Origin: Gnetum montanum
Taxonomy: Eukaryota > Streptophyta > Gnetopsida > Gnetales > Gnetaceae
DNA length: 42,920 nucleotides
Reading direction: 5' to 3'
NCBI GenBank assembly: GCA_015680685.1
Contig: MNCI01010451.1
Coordinates: 229,996 to 272,915, forward strand
Shown piece after piece: positions 28,578 to 38,986 of the stretch. The notes beneath the pieces are model-generated. The model saw only the letters and a list, made by a program, of their open reading frames with translations. It did no database searches and was not told the origin of the DNA. Made by a program: the position numbers and the translations under genes. The stretch's first letter is position 1, and each line of letters opens with the position of its first letter.

Positions 28578-31456
28578 ATGATTGCTAATCCATGGTCTTT
28601 CATGATTATAGATGATACCAAAATAGAAACGTTTGCAAGAAGGAGAAACCTCACAATCATAAGAGAAACTACCCAGAGCTGGAAGGGGCCAACAAGAACA
28701 AGGCTAAGAACTACCTGAGACAAGCCATGCAATGAGACCTCTTCATGAGGAGCCCAAAGTGGAATCTATTCGACAGATTCTAGAACAAGAAGTGCTAACT
28801 GAATAATCACAATGAGGAGAAGTGCCTAGATCCACACCAAGGCTTGAGGTTACTTTAACTCAAGCCTACCTTGATATCATTAAGTCTCAAGAGATCTAAT
28901 GATCAGTCTTTCAAGAGATCAACTTCGAGCCATTCCTTGAAAAAGCTCCAGAGGATGTTAAGACTCAACTATGAACCTCTCCCATGTGGCCAATCATCAT
29001 GTCCAGTGGGGAGTGATACATGGAAGAAACATACCTCTTCTGGAACAATCGAAAGTCAAGATCCATAGTCAACATCAAGGACATTCAAGTGTCCTATTTG
29101 GCAAAAGTTGTTGCACAGGCACTTGGGTTGCCTAACACTAGAACATAACTAGCAAAATTATCCATGCAAGGTGACCTTGAGGCCAAGAAGGAGTGGACCC
29201 AAAGTTGCTACGGGGTGGACTATAAGGAACATGGTGCGCTCACACCGACGAAGTGGATTTACTTCAAGATTGCAGCCTATCACCTCGATCCAACAGTGAG
29301 GCCAAGCAAGGTGACTACTTTCTCCACCCGAGCATGTGCCTCTCTAAGTGGGAAGTTTTCCATTAACCTTCCACAACTACTATACTCGAAAATTGGGAAA
29401 CATTTTAAAGAAAATGAATTTGAAAAGAAGACCTTACCCTTTCCCTACCTCATTAGGAAACTTTACAAGAGGGTAGGCATCAATCACCACTCTAATGATA
29501 CACTCAGGCATACTCCTTTGGCTTTATGATCTGAGACCATGAAAGAGAAGATACTAGCGATGACTTAATTAGAGGAGCTCTTGCCACCACCACCCATTAG
29601 GAAACAATACCAAAGGCCAGCACAACCATTTAGCATTTGCAAAAACTTCAAGAATAGATCTTGAGAAAATAAGAGCAACAAGTAGGAATGAGTGGGGTAT
29701 ATCCATCTATGTACTAGCCAGCAATGAGTCACCTTAATAAGGTGGCTTGAACAGTTAGCTAGATGGAGAGAGGTGGTCCCATTTTCTCTGCCCAATAAAT
29801 GCAACTACCTTTAAGGTTGGATCCCAACACTCAAGATGTAACAATGTCACTAGCAACACATCATCTATTCCTAGAAATCTTTGGGAATGTTGCCACTTTC
29901 TTAGTGCAATTAGAGAAAGGTGAAGAGGCAACCGTCTTGGTGATGCAACACCAAGGGTAGGAAATAGTGGCATAACTAGTGGTTGACTATGTCATAAAAG
30001 CACTAAATGCGCCTATGGCATCTGTACCATATGTATCTGCACATCAAGACATGCAGACATCCATAGGCACAATTAGTGAAAAATTGACTGCAGCCCAACA
30101 CAAACAATTGTTGGAATGACTAGTAGGAACCAGGCAATTGACTTCGAACATTTTTGATCTTTTGAAGAACATCACCACAACCTAGTCAGAGCTACTAAAC
30201 ACAAGGGTCAAATGCATTATTTTAGAGAGGCAACTAGAAATGACCTAAGAGCAAAATCAACACTTGGCCATGGAGGTTGCTGAACTTCATGCCCGACTTG
30301 CAAATCAAACAATCCTTAGCCCAGCAATGACAAGAGATGAAGCTATCAAATAGCTTTAAGAATGATTTTAGAAGGCTAAGGAGGAGGTAATAATGGCCAT
30401 CTTTAAATAGTCCATAGTAGAAGATGAAACATACTCAATTCAAAAGGACTTCATATTAGATGTGCCAGGAGAATGAAACATTGACTACACAGAATCATTG
30501 CCTACAAAATGTTGATGCTCAGAAAGATCAAATGCAAGAATTCATTCATCAACAACAAGAGTAGATTGCCAGGGTAAACACTGAATTAACGAAATTGGTG
30601 ATGAAAAATCACAATCTATCAATGGAGGAGGTATGCACCTTGTGTCAAAAGCCTGCCATCGAGATCACCTAGAAGAATGAAGCCCTTAAATTTGAGAAAG
30701 TAAAAAATCATTACAGGGACTAGGTTGGCTTGCAGAAAGAAGTTAATGAGAAACACATCTAGATGACAAAGGCAAAAATGAAAGCAACTCCAACAAGGAC
30801 GAGAAGTGTGGCAACCCAGTTTTGATGGGATCGATACCTATAATAAAGTAGAGATCCACTTAAAGGAGTTACAAATCAATGAAATGACAGAGTACATGGA
30901 GTTGGCCAATCTCCATTATGCAAACCTAGTAATGCTGACTACTAGATGGCTGTGGTCAAAATTAGAAAAATGAGTGGCTAACTCGTACCTCTTATATAAG
31001 GTATAATTCAAGCACCATAAAGACACTAAGCAGAAGCTTGAGACTGCTAACGCTAAACTTGAAGTTCTCAAAGGGCAATTTAGAGATCAATGATCTATCA
31101 TTGAGAACCTAGCTAGATGGATGAATGACTACCATGAGCTGAAAGACATAGTCAAGGCGTTCGACATCGAACAAAAATAGTTCGCTACCTAGTTTGTCAA
31201 TGCCAAGGAGTTGTTTTTAGCAATCCTATGTCCTTGAGATGTGTCCATTCCAACCCACATTAGGGAAGCAATGTGGATGGTGCATGATCCCTGAAGTAAG
31301 AAGGAGAAAATGAAAGCACTGTTGGATGCTTTCTGCATCTTTCTTGAAGTTGCAACAGTAGTAGGATGATTGCAGCCACCTCAACAGCCCATGTGTGAAG
31401 CTGGTGAGTGTCCCTCAGAGCCGCAAGAACCACCACCACCACCTAGGACCATTTGA
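28578..31456 (+). pseudogene. 3' accessory ORF of element A (plant retroelement accessory protein, coiled-coil)
   Basis: Conceptual frame from ATG 28578 (MIANPWSFMIIDDTKIETFA) to a stop at 31454-31456 after a proline run (EPPPPPPRTI), about 960 codons with many stops. The middle (29164-29529, open) reads GALTPTKWIYFKIAAYHLDP, TFSTRACASLSGKFSINLPQ and LPFPYLIRKLYKRVGI. This recalls the plant-specific retroelement domain catalogued as 'putative plant transposon protein', whose end is 'lpFPsLI..Lc...gv'. From about 30100 to 31200 the sequence is rich in Glu, Gln and Lys with heptad-like spacing (QMQEFIHQQQE, ARVNTELTKLVMKN), probably a coiled coil. It sits where Athila elements keep their env-like ORF, but no signal peptide or membrane segment is seen. 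Function unknown. Confidence 0.6.
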
Positions 31457-31693
31457 TCTTCTCCATCAACTTCACACCATCAAGGAACATGCTATGCAAT
31501 TTTGAAGATTTGAGTCATCGTATTCAATTTTGTGTCCTAAACACCTTCTTTTTTGTAATGTTTTGGTTCGTACACTCCATTTTTTGTCAAGTTAGTTAGT
31601 TATTTTGTTTGAAAAAAAAGTCAATCAATATTCCCATACCTTCCCAATTTTTTAAAACAACTTGAGGACAAGTTTTCATTCAGTCGTGGGGTA
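31457..31693 (+). other. 3' untranslated region and polypurine tract of element A
   Basis: 'acttgaggacaagttt' near 31661 and 'cgtggggta' (31685-31693) directly before the LTR are typical of the plant gypsy 3' end and serve as polypurine tract. Confidence 0.6.
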
Positions 31694-32650
31694 TGATGAG
31701 TCGTGTTTTGTCAGTTGCATCAACAAAACCTTGTCAATGCAACCCCGTCATCTGGGCCTCGTCAACAAGGCCTAGCTGATGCATCATATCATGCATCAAG
31801 GTGGCCCCGTTGATGTAGTGCTTGTAGTCAGCTATAAATACATGCGTGCAGCTACATTTATGAAAGTAGAGATTGTAGTTGTAACAAAGCTCTTGCATTT
31901 TTTCTATTTGAAAGTTAGAATTTTTCCTCCAAGTGCTTGTAGCAAGAGTCATTGAGTGTACAGATCTTTATTTGAGCATTGTTGTACCTAAGCATGATAG
32001 TGTGTGTGGCAATAAAGATGAGCTTTCTAATAAACCTTGCAGCACTTTGGATAGATTAGCTATTTCATTTATACATTCAATGTTTTTAATTATTTATTAA
32101 ATGTTTTCAATTAGTTATTAAACATTTTCAATTAATTATTAAAAATTTTCCAGTTATTACATCAATGAAGTAATTAAGCCAAATAGATTACACACATAAG
32201 CACAACTGCTTCGAGTGTAACACGTATTTGCTTGGTAATCCCAATAGCGTTATTGCTTGGTATGCCCAACAGCGTAGTGCTTGGTCACCTAGCAGTAGAT
32301 ACATGGGTTTAGGATGTGTACGGAAAGTGTGATCGAATGCTTATGTTAGGATTAGTTGAATGCTAGTTAATTAGTTAATTTAGATTAGTTAATCAAATTA
32401 CTTTCATCTACATTTTGAGCATGAAACTATAAAACACAAAATGATAAAAATTGGATGCCTCAGTTACACTTAACCATACCAACGAATGTCACAAGTGTAA
32501 TTGGGAAGAAAACGATTGACCTTAAGGCTAGATTTTCTTTCTAAAGGACTAGTACATCAAAAATAATAAAGTCCATGAAATTTGACTGGATCATGCGTGA
32601 ATGCTTTGTGATTCGTATCGTTGGGTGTAGGGGTACCTTGTTGCTTAGCA
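31694..32650 (+). repeat. 3' LTR of element A
   Basis: 957 bp, TGATGAG...ttgcttagCA, followed by target duplication AGGAT. U3 motifs and TATAAATA (31833-31840) are as in the 5' LTR. The 43-bp length excess comes mainly from extra motif repeats near the start (31700-31750). Confidence 0.92.
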
Positions 32651-32655
32651 AGGAT

Positions 32656-32987
32656 GGTTACAAAAAGTAGAAATGGATGCTCTACCCTTAGAATATCTTA
32701 GATTGCTCTTAAGTTCATATTTAGTTAAAAATTAGTATTTTAACCACTTTATTATTTTAATATTTTAATGATAAAAAGGACAGAAATATAAATATCTTAT
32801 GTTTCAATCTTACTTAACCATAACCACCAAGCTAGCACAAGGGATGATTGGGAAGGCAATGACTTGCAACCAAATGCATAATTATCTATGACATCTAGGG
32901 CCAGAAAGATTCTATAGAATTTAACTGAATTGCACATGACTATTGTGATCTATATGGTTGGGTGTAGGGAACACCTATCGGTCATCA
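32656..32987 (+). repeat. 5' LTR of element B, second part
   Basis: Continuation of 18757-19258 after element A and its AGGAT duplication. It ends 'gggtgtagggaacacctatcggtCATCA', matching the LTR ends of A, C and F, one base before the primer site. Confidence 0.82.
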
Positions 32988-32988
32988 T

Positions 32989-33006
32989 TGGCACTGTTGT
33001 TGGGGA
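32989..33006 (+). promoter_or_regulatory. tRNA-Asp-type primer-binding site of element B
   Basis: TGGCACTGTTGTTGGGGA; four transitions from the expected tRNA-Asp complement. Confidence 0.8.
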
Positions 33007-33138
33007 ATCCCTATCTCTATTGTGCGCTAAGTATTCTAGATAATTAAATCATACAAAGATCATTGTAGGAATGTAACTAGGAACCTTTAGGAAAATAATG
33101 ATATTTATTCATGACACAATACAAGAACAAACTAAAAG

Positions 33139-34916
33139 ATGTCTTCTTCTCGTAGAGCTAATTACCTACCTATGGATGATTCTACAAAGCTTCATGGAAG
33201 AACAAGAAAGAACTCAAATGAAGTACCCCAACAAGTCAAGGTGGTCTACACCCACTCAGATTCATACTATTCGAACTTCACTTTTATCCATTACCAGGAT
33301 GAGCAGTTGTGATGGAGAAACCTGGAGAGTAACATTGCATTGCCACCTGATCGAGCCATTTCATCAATGTTCATGGTAGCATTAACAAAGTTGGGGCTTG
33401 AAGAAATTACCCTAGAGTACCAAGTGACCATCACATCTCTAGGGACTATCAACATATAGAGGCCAAATTCATGGAGGCCTATCATGAAGCTTCCAAAGAA
33501 AAGAAGTTCCCAATTACACCAACCTCATAATTAGAGAGGGAGGATACAAAATATCCATCAAGTAGATCTCAACACCACATTCCTTCTTCCTTTGATGAAC
33601 ATAACCTATCCTACCAATGGTTATGTTCAATTTTGGCAAGCAACCAAGGTAAGAAGAGAGTTAAACTTAGAATTAGAGGGACCTCGAGTTCAAGGTCTCC
33701 TAGTCATCAAGAAAAAGAATAGCCAAGGGATTAAAGACGGAGAGCAAACTAACACGAATCTCTTAGCTCTTCATCCTCACAATCTTCCTTATCATCTAGC
33801 TCTAATAAGGGAGAGTGTAACCAAGATCAAAGGAGAAATAATCAAATGTAAGATGGAGATGATAGAAGATCCCATTATGTAGATGGGAGAAGAGAACATA
33901 GACCAAAGAAAGAAGAAGAGAAACATCATCAAGAAAAAAGGTGTAGCAGGCCACATCATAGAAGACATGGCTATGGCAACGACCATGATGAACAAGATGA
34001 TTATGATGAACCATTGCTTACTACAAAAAGCATGATCAACATATGTGAGATAGTTCACATCCTTACTAGGCATCAAAAGGATAACTATATCAAATGACTT
34101 GATATAAATAATATCCCTAAGTTTGAAGGAGGGTACAATGTTGATTCATAACATCTTTTGCAAGACTTCCATGATTCCTATGCCTTACAGAATATTAGAA
34201 ATAACTAGTAGAAGCTTAAGTTATTCCCTGGGATACTCATAAAGGAAGTAGAAAGTTGGTACTAGTCCTTGGAATTGGAATTTGTTCGTAGATGGAGTAT
34301 AATACTAGAGCTATTTAATGATAAATATCAGATGTACTCTACCGTGTCCAACTTGAGGAAGCAGATTCAAGGGTGTAAATGGGATAGCCATGAGTTCCTT
34401 GATGCAACCTTTAAAAGGTACTATTCATTGCTACATTAGTGTCTAGGGCATGGTTTTCTTAAAGGAAATAGCTTTACTATATTATAGATGGGTTCAGAAA
34501 TAAAACAAGAGAAATTCTTAGTGTTTATACCTAGGGAGACTATAAAAAATGAGGGTTCATTGGATTCAAAGGCTCATCAACCAAGTAGCAAAGGAAGAAG
34601 GGGAATTAAAGAAAAGAGAAAGTGCAAAGAAGTATAATAGAGATCCCTCCATTCACAAAAATGAGGTCTTTAAACCAAAGGAAGAAATACCATTAGACAA
34701 GATTGTGCAAAGAAAGACCTTGCAAATATAAAAGTTGGTTGCTAAAGTATCAATCAAGGTAGATAAGATGTGGAACTTTTTTGATGAGAAATTTCAAATG
34801 GTACTAGAGATCATGGAGAAGAAAACAAAACAAGAAAGATCAAAGGATGGAGATAGAAGAAGAAAGAATGGTACAGAGAAGGTCTATTTGAGGACCAAGA
34901 ACTTAGAAGGGGGGGA
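33139..34916 (+). pseudogene. gag of element B, cut by copia D
   Basis: MSSSRRANYLPMDDSTKLHG starts at 33139. VVYTHSDSYYSNFTFIHYQD, then a stop where C has CGA, then WRNLESNIALPPDRA. A linker rich in charged residues reaches about 34000, followed by the capsid (NNIPKFEGGYNVDS, FHDSYALQNI, LELEFVRRWSIILELFNDKY), RLINQVAKEEGELKKRES and VWNFFDEKF-like text up to 34916. The zinc knuckle that should follow is not reached because the LTR of D begins at 34917. The remainder of B must lie beyond the window. Confidence 0.82.
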
Positions 34917-36073
34917 TGAATAAGTTCCCCAAATCACAAGCAACACATATCACATACAAAACACAAGAATTACGTGGTTTTCCAACTTGGATACTTCACA
35001 CTCAAAGGGTAGATTCTTTGTACACCTCCAAACTTTGTTTCTTCCAAAATGAGGTTTAGAGGACTTTGAGCTTTGCTAAGGAGAGTTTCATCGCTACGAA
35101 AACTCTCAATCCTACAAAGTCCCAACAAGCTTAAGAGTGGTTTGAAAGGGTACCATACCCTGTACAAGCTCTGATCTCCACTTCAAAGTGTTTCATCATT
35201 GCAAAACCACTAAGCCTCATACTCAAAATGTGGTTTCAAGGATCTCATAACCTTTACAAAATTAAGTTCTACTCTAGAGTGTTTTAATGTTGCAAAACCA
35301 CTCAATCCCACAAGATCCTAATAAGCTCAATACAGATGCCTTCTTGCAAAAGCACATCAACACCTCAGGGTAACAAGAAAATAAAAAGAATTACAAGGAG
35401 AAAGTATAAGTCAATTTACAAATTCCTTGTACAATGAAGCATAATTCCACAAGAAATCCAACAAATGATGTGATAATTCAAGTACATAAGTACAACAGCA
35501 TAAGATATATAATGATAGCTTTGATGTTGATAATACTTGCATAATTTCAAAGAGTTTAGAGTTTACTTATAGTCTCAAAGTTTTTGAAAACACCTTAGAA
35601 TTCATGCAAGGGCTATTCAATGGCTATTGTAGATGTCTCCTTTGAGATTGAGACGTCTTTCTAAAATCAACTTCCACTTTGGGGAGACATCTCCTTTCAT
35701 AATAGGATGTCTCTAGGGAGACGTCTTCTTTCCAAAGGAGACATCTCCTATTTTTGGGAGACATATTCTTGTGAATGCCCTCCTCTTGACCAAGACATCC
35801 TTTGTTCCTTAGAGATGTCTTCTCAACTTTTAAGCTTTGGTTCCTAAGGCTTTCTTTTGCTAATTTAGCTTTTCTCAATCCCTAGAGAATCTTCATTTAG
35901 CTTATAGTCTTTGTACTTGTCCATGATCTTATTTTTCCTATTAAGTGCCATGCTTCCTTGAGTCCTTGTCCATGATGTACAATTCTTGTTCTTGTCCTAT
36001 AAATATAACATCCACAACAAACATTCTTTGTTCTCCATTTTCCTTAAGATTTTGGCATACCAAAAGGTCAACA
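34917..36073 (-). repeat. 3' LTR of copia element D
   Basis: 1157 bp. On the minus strand it starts TGTTGACCTTTTGG after a purine-rich tract 'aaaaaggacaag' and ends ...ggggaacttattCA. It matches LTR E throughout, including 'ttttcttaagttttt' before it and the 'gaggtgtac' tail blocks. The left flank is ggggga inside the gag of B. Confidence 0.85.
35566..35825 (-). promoter_or_regulatory. TGTCTC array and TATA box in U3 of LTR D
   Basis: About nine (A)GATGTCT/AGACATC copies at 35631-35825 in both orientations, five with the exact TGTCTC/GAGACA auxin-response core, plus 'gagacgtc' variants. TATAAG on the minus strand is at 35566-35571, about 60 bases downstream of the array. Confidence 0.65.
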
Positions 36074-36128
36074 ATCTTGTCCTTTTTGGTGATCTCAAAA
36101 ACTTAAGAAAATGGATTAGTGGATATGC

Positions 36129-36222
36129 AAATTAAACAAGATTAAATTATAACAATACTTAAGACATAAATTCCNAAAATTAAACAAGATTAAATTATAA
36201 CAATACTTAAGACATAAATTCC
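36129..36222. other. Assembly gap: one N between two identical 46-bp blocks
   Basis: 36129-36174 and 36177-36222 are identical (aaattaaacaag...ataaattcc). Between them are the N at 36175 and one a. This is what is left when two overlapping contigs are joined with a token N, so the duplication is almost surely artificial. Confidence 0.9.
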
Positions 36223-36449
36223 AATGCCAACCAAGATTATCTCTAAGATAAGACTTTAAGGCTCAGGGTAGATAACAAGATGAAGACCAAGACCTATCTT
36301 TATAAAATCTCAACAAAAGTACAAAACCATGATAGAAAGATATAATCTATCCATATCCAAAAATCCTTAATACATATAGCCACTACCGTTGATATATCCA
36401 TAATCAGGTACATAATTACATATGTCCATAAACTCTCTCCACCTTTTTG

Positions 36450-38109
36450 AACATCAACAAAAAGAAAGGATGACCCAAGGACCATAATCATTGACCTATG
36501 TGGCATCTTCAAAGTCCTCATCTAAAGCAGATATAGCATGAGAAGGTCTATAATTCTCCTCATCATCATCATCACCACTGGTACTTGCATTAGAGACATG
36601 CTACTGAACATAATCATCTAAAGATGGTACCTAGACAAGAGCTCTCCATGGACGAAGCTTCACTTGAAATCGAGATGAAGTTGGTGGATCCTAGTGAGAT
36701 GGAGCCAACTGAAAGGATGAGGAAGCATCCTTCTTCTCATAGGTGATGGGATCAATAGGCCTCCATTAGAATGAAGTCCCAAAGATGCTCTCCATGGCCT
36801 ATTGCCCAAATGACCTGGGAGAATCATCCTGAGGATGAAAACTAGGTCCAAGAGGCATGGGATCTGTTACCCCTAGAAATGTGTCAGTGGTGCATTAGGC
36901 TCCTCTAAATCAAACTCATTTATTAAGTCATAGGTCCATGAAGGTTTAGCTACTATTGAATCTCTCAGTGGAGCAAGAAGGTCCTCCTCACTGTCTAAAA
37001 TGGGAGGAGTGGTAATCTCCTCAAACTGCTATCCATTAGGAGGAAGAGGTACTTTGGCTATGTCCATTCTCTTACAGAAGTAAGAGAGATTCATGTCAAT
37101 CATCTAGAAGGTACGAGCAAATGGCCTAAGTAGCTTCTTCAATGAAGATCTCATCTAGCTTCTAGCTGATTTGGACCTTCTCAACTAATAAGAGGCCTGA
37201 GATTATGATGTAGATATCTTCTTTTGAGACTTTTGAGGCCTGATGTTGGTTTCTGCTTCTTCAACATGGGTGGAGATCCTCTTCTCTACATACTCACTAA
37301 GGCTTCTCTTGCCTTTAAGTAGAGTAATGTTAGGAATGGGAACACCCCTCCTTCAAATCAACAAACTAATGAGATGAGGGTGCCCAAGGATTCTCTCCTT
37401 AGTGAACAAGCACAACATGTCGCAACAAAGAGTATGATCCAAGTCTAATGGTTGTCCTATAAGAAGGAAATATAAAATAAATGACTAGCCTAACAATAAA
37501 TAATTATAGCTTCCTCCTTTTACAATGATGTTATACAAAATAGTTAGTGATAGGATGGAATCATTTGGTGCCATCTAACTTCTATAGATTCTCCCATTAT
37601 GAAGAGCCACTAACTCTTGAAACAATGCATCAAAAAATTCATCTTGGGAAACTAGAATCACACCATCTATAGAAATGTCACTCATGGGATGAATGGTAAC
37701 TCAAAATACATCAATACTAGAAATCCCAAGTAATGCATTAACAACTTGAGAAGACACATCAATTAGTAAGCCCCCAACCATGGTAGTGAAGGCTCCATCA
37801 GAAGCATTTGTAATAATAATGTTACAGTAAAATTCTCTATGAGAATTTTGGGCACACACAAATTCATAGAAATGAAGGTAGCCCAATTTAATACTTGCAA
37901 GAAACTCATTAACTCTTTCTATCTATGTTGTGGAAAAGAAAGAGAACACTCAAAAATGATAGAAATAGTTCAAGTTACCTCAAACCAATGGTGGATGCTA
38001 AGTGATCTAAACCAAGGATTATAGGTATTTACAATGCTTGTAAAGGCTTCCTTTGACTTCTTACTCTTCTTAGGTAGCAACTTGATGTTCCAACCTTCTT
38101 TTGAGCCAT
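36450..38109 (-). pseudogene. 3' accessory ORF of copia D (plant retroelement accessory protein)
   Basis: ATG complement at 38107-38109 (MAQKKVGTSSCYL). Core: RVNEFLASIKLGYLHFYEFV with CAQNSHREFYCNIII, GAFTTMVGGLLIDVSSQVVN and ALLGISSIDVF; after a stop SDISIDGVILVSQDEF, then LDLDHTLCCDMLCLFTKERI and LGHPHLISLLI. The layout 'eFYanl...vvrG..idvs...iN.lLgi' and later 'GhphLislL' recalls the same plant-specific domain seen in the accessory ORF of element A. The downstream part is Ser/Pro/Asp rich (LDSEEDLLAPL, DDDDEENYRPSH) and ends near a 'VQKGGES' stretch. Stops are at about 38015, 37699 and 37580. Function unknown; several frames are needed. Confidence 0.6.
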
Positions 38110-38196
38110 GGATGCAAAAATTGCTATCGTTACTAGGGCCCTAGTTGTCTCTTCTTGGTTGTCTCATTGAAAATGAGTCAAAAAGAAGGGTTTGAA

Positions 38197-38432
38197 TTTA
38201 TATAGTTGTGCTCAATGAGGGTTTTTAATGAAAAGATAGATGTCTCCTTTGAAAGATAGACATCTCATCCACAGCTAAAGACTACAAATAGATGTCTCCT
38301 TTGAAAACTAAATGTCTTATCTGCAACAAACTAAAACTCAAGTAAATGTCTCCTTTAAGAGGTAGACATCTCTAAGGAGATGTCTCTTGTGACAAGTAGA
38401 TGTCTCATGGGAGACGTCTCCAGGAAGACATC
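38197..38432 (-). promoter_or_regulatory. Internal promoter-like block: TGTCTC array plus TATA box, element D
   Basis: About ten (A)GATGTCT/AGACATC copies at 38239-38432, five with exact TGTCTC, several as inverted pairs (e.g. 'agacatctctaaggagatgt'). On the minus strand TATATAAA follows (complement at 38197-38204) about 35 bases downstream, and the accessory ATG about 88 bases further. The same array-then-TATA order is in the element's own LTR. Regulation by auxin is inference. Confidence 0.65.
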
Positions 38433-38986
38433 CTAGCAAGATGAGGTTTAGGAATGGCTGCTAAGGATTATTATCTTAAGAGATATACATAATGAAACAA
38501 AGACTTACCTTTACTTACCTTTCTTACTAAAGAGAATGAACGCGCCTAGTAAGCTTAAGAATGAGATTCCTCTTTCGAGGTTTCTCTTCTCACATAAACT
38601 TATTCAATTTCCAAAGCTTAGCTCCATTTCCAAAATTTTTTGGAGAGAGTCTTCTCATTCTCATGTTCCTTCCTTTTGATTCTCCATACTTTCTTACCTC
38701 CCTTGTCCTTTTGACTTCTCCATATATTCTTCTTATCCTACAAGATTTCCTTTCTAGGTGCATTTAGGTAAGACTAAGAAGTCTTATGATATGACCAAGT
38801 GTTCATATGATAAAACTTTAAATTGCAATTCCATTGCTTATGTCCAAATATATTATAGTAATAAAATCTAACCTTTATATCAAACCTTGGAGCTATTCAT
38901 GGTTGGAATGTGATATTTGTTGATACTTCAAACATTGGAGAAGCCTTTTGTTCAAATGAAGTTTGTGTAGATGCTTCTTCTTGTGA
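38433..38986 (-). other. Intergenic spacer between gag and internal promoter of D
   Basis: AT-rich, TC-rich on the plus strand (38560-38760). No domain recognised; no pol remnants. Confidence 0.45.

Larger units (their letters stand above)
19259..32650 (+). mobile_element. Ty3/gypsy (Athila-like) element A, 13.4 kb, complete ends
   Basis: LTRs 19259-20172 and 31694-32650 (TGATGAG...CA), primer site, gag, protease, RT, RNase H, integrase, a 2-kb spacer, an internal promoter-like block and a 3' accessory ORF, all on the plus strand. The flanks are AGGAT at 19254-19258 and AGGAT at 32651-32655, a perfect 5-bp target duplication. It is inserted in the 5' LTR of element B. By hand count over ~330 bp the LTRs differ at about one site in eight, nearly all transitions, so the insertion is old. 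Every reading frame is broken. Confidence 0.93.

Noticed and set aside
26378-31456. Envelope-like gene, as described for some Athila elements
   Set aside because: No signal peptide, no transmembrane helices, no furin-like site; the region instead shows an accessory domain and coiled coil.
19259-32650. Endogenous pararetrovirus (Caulimoviridae) insertion
   Set aside because: LTRs, tRNA-Asp primer site, integrase and target duplication identify an LTR retrotransposon; no movement or coat protein seen.
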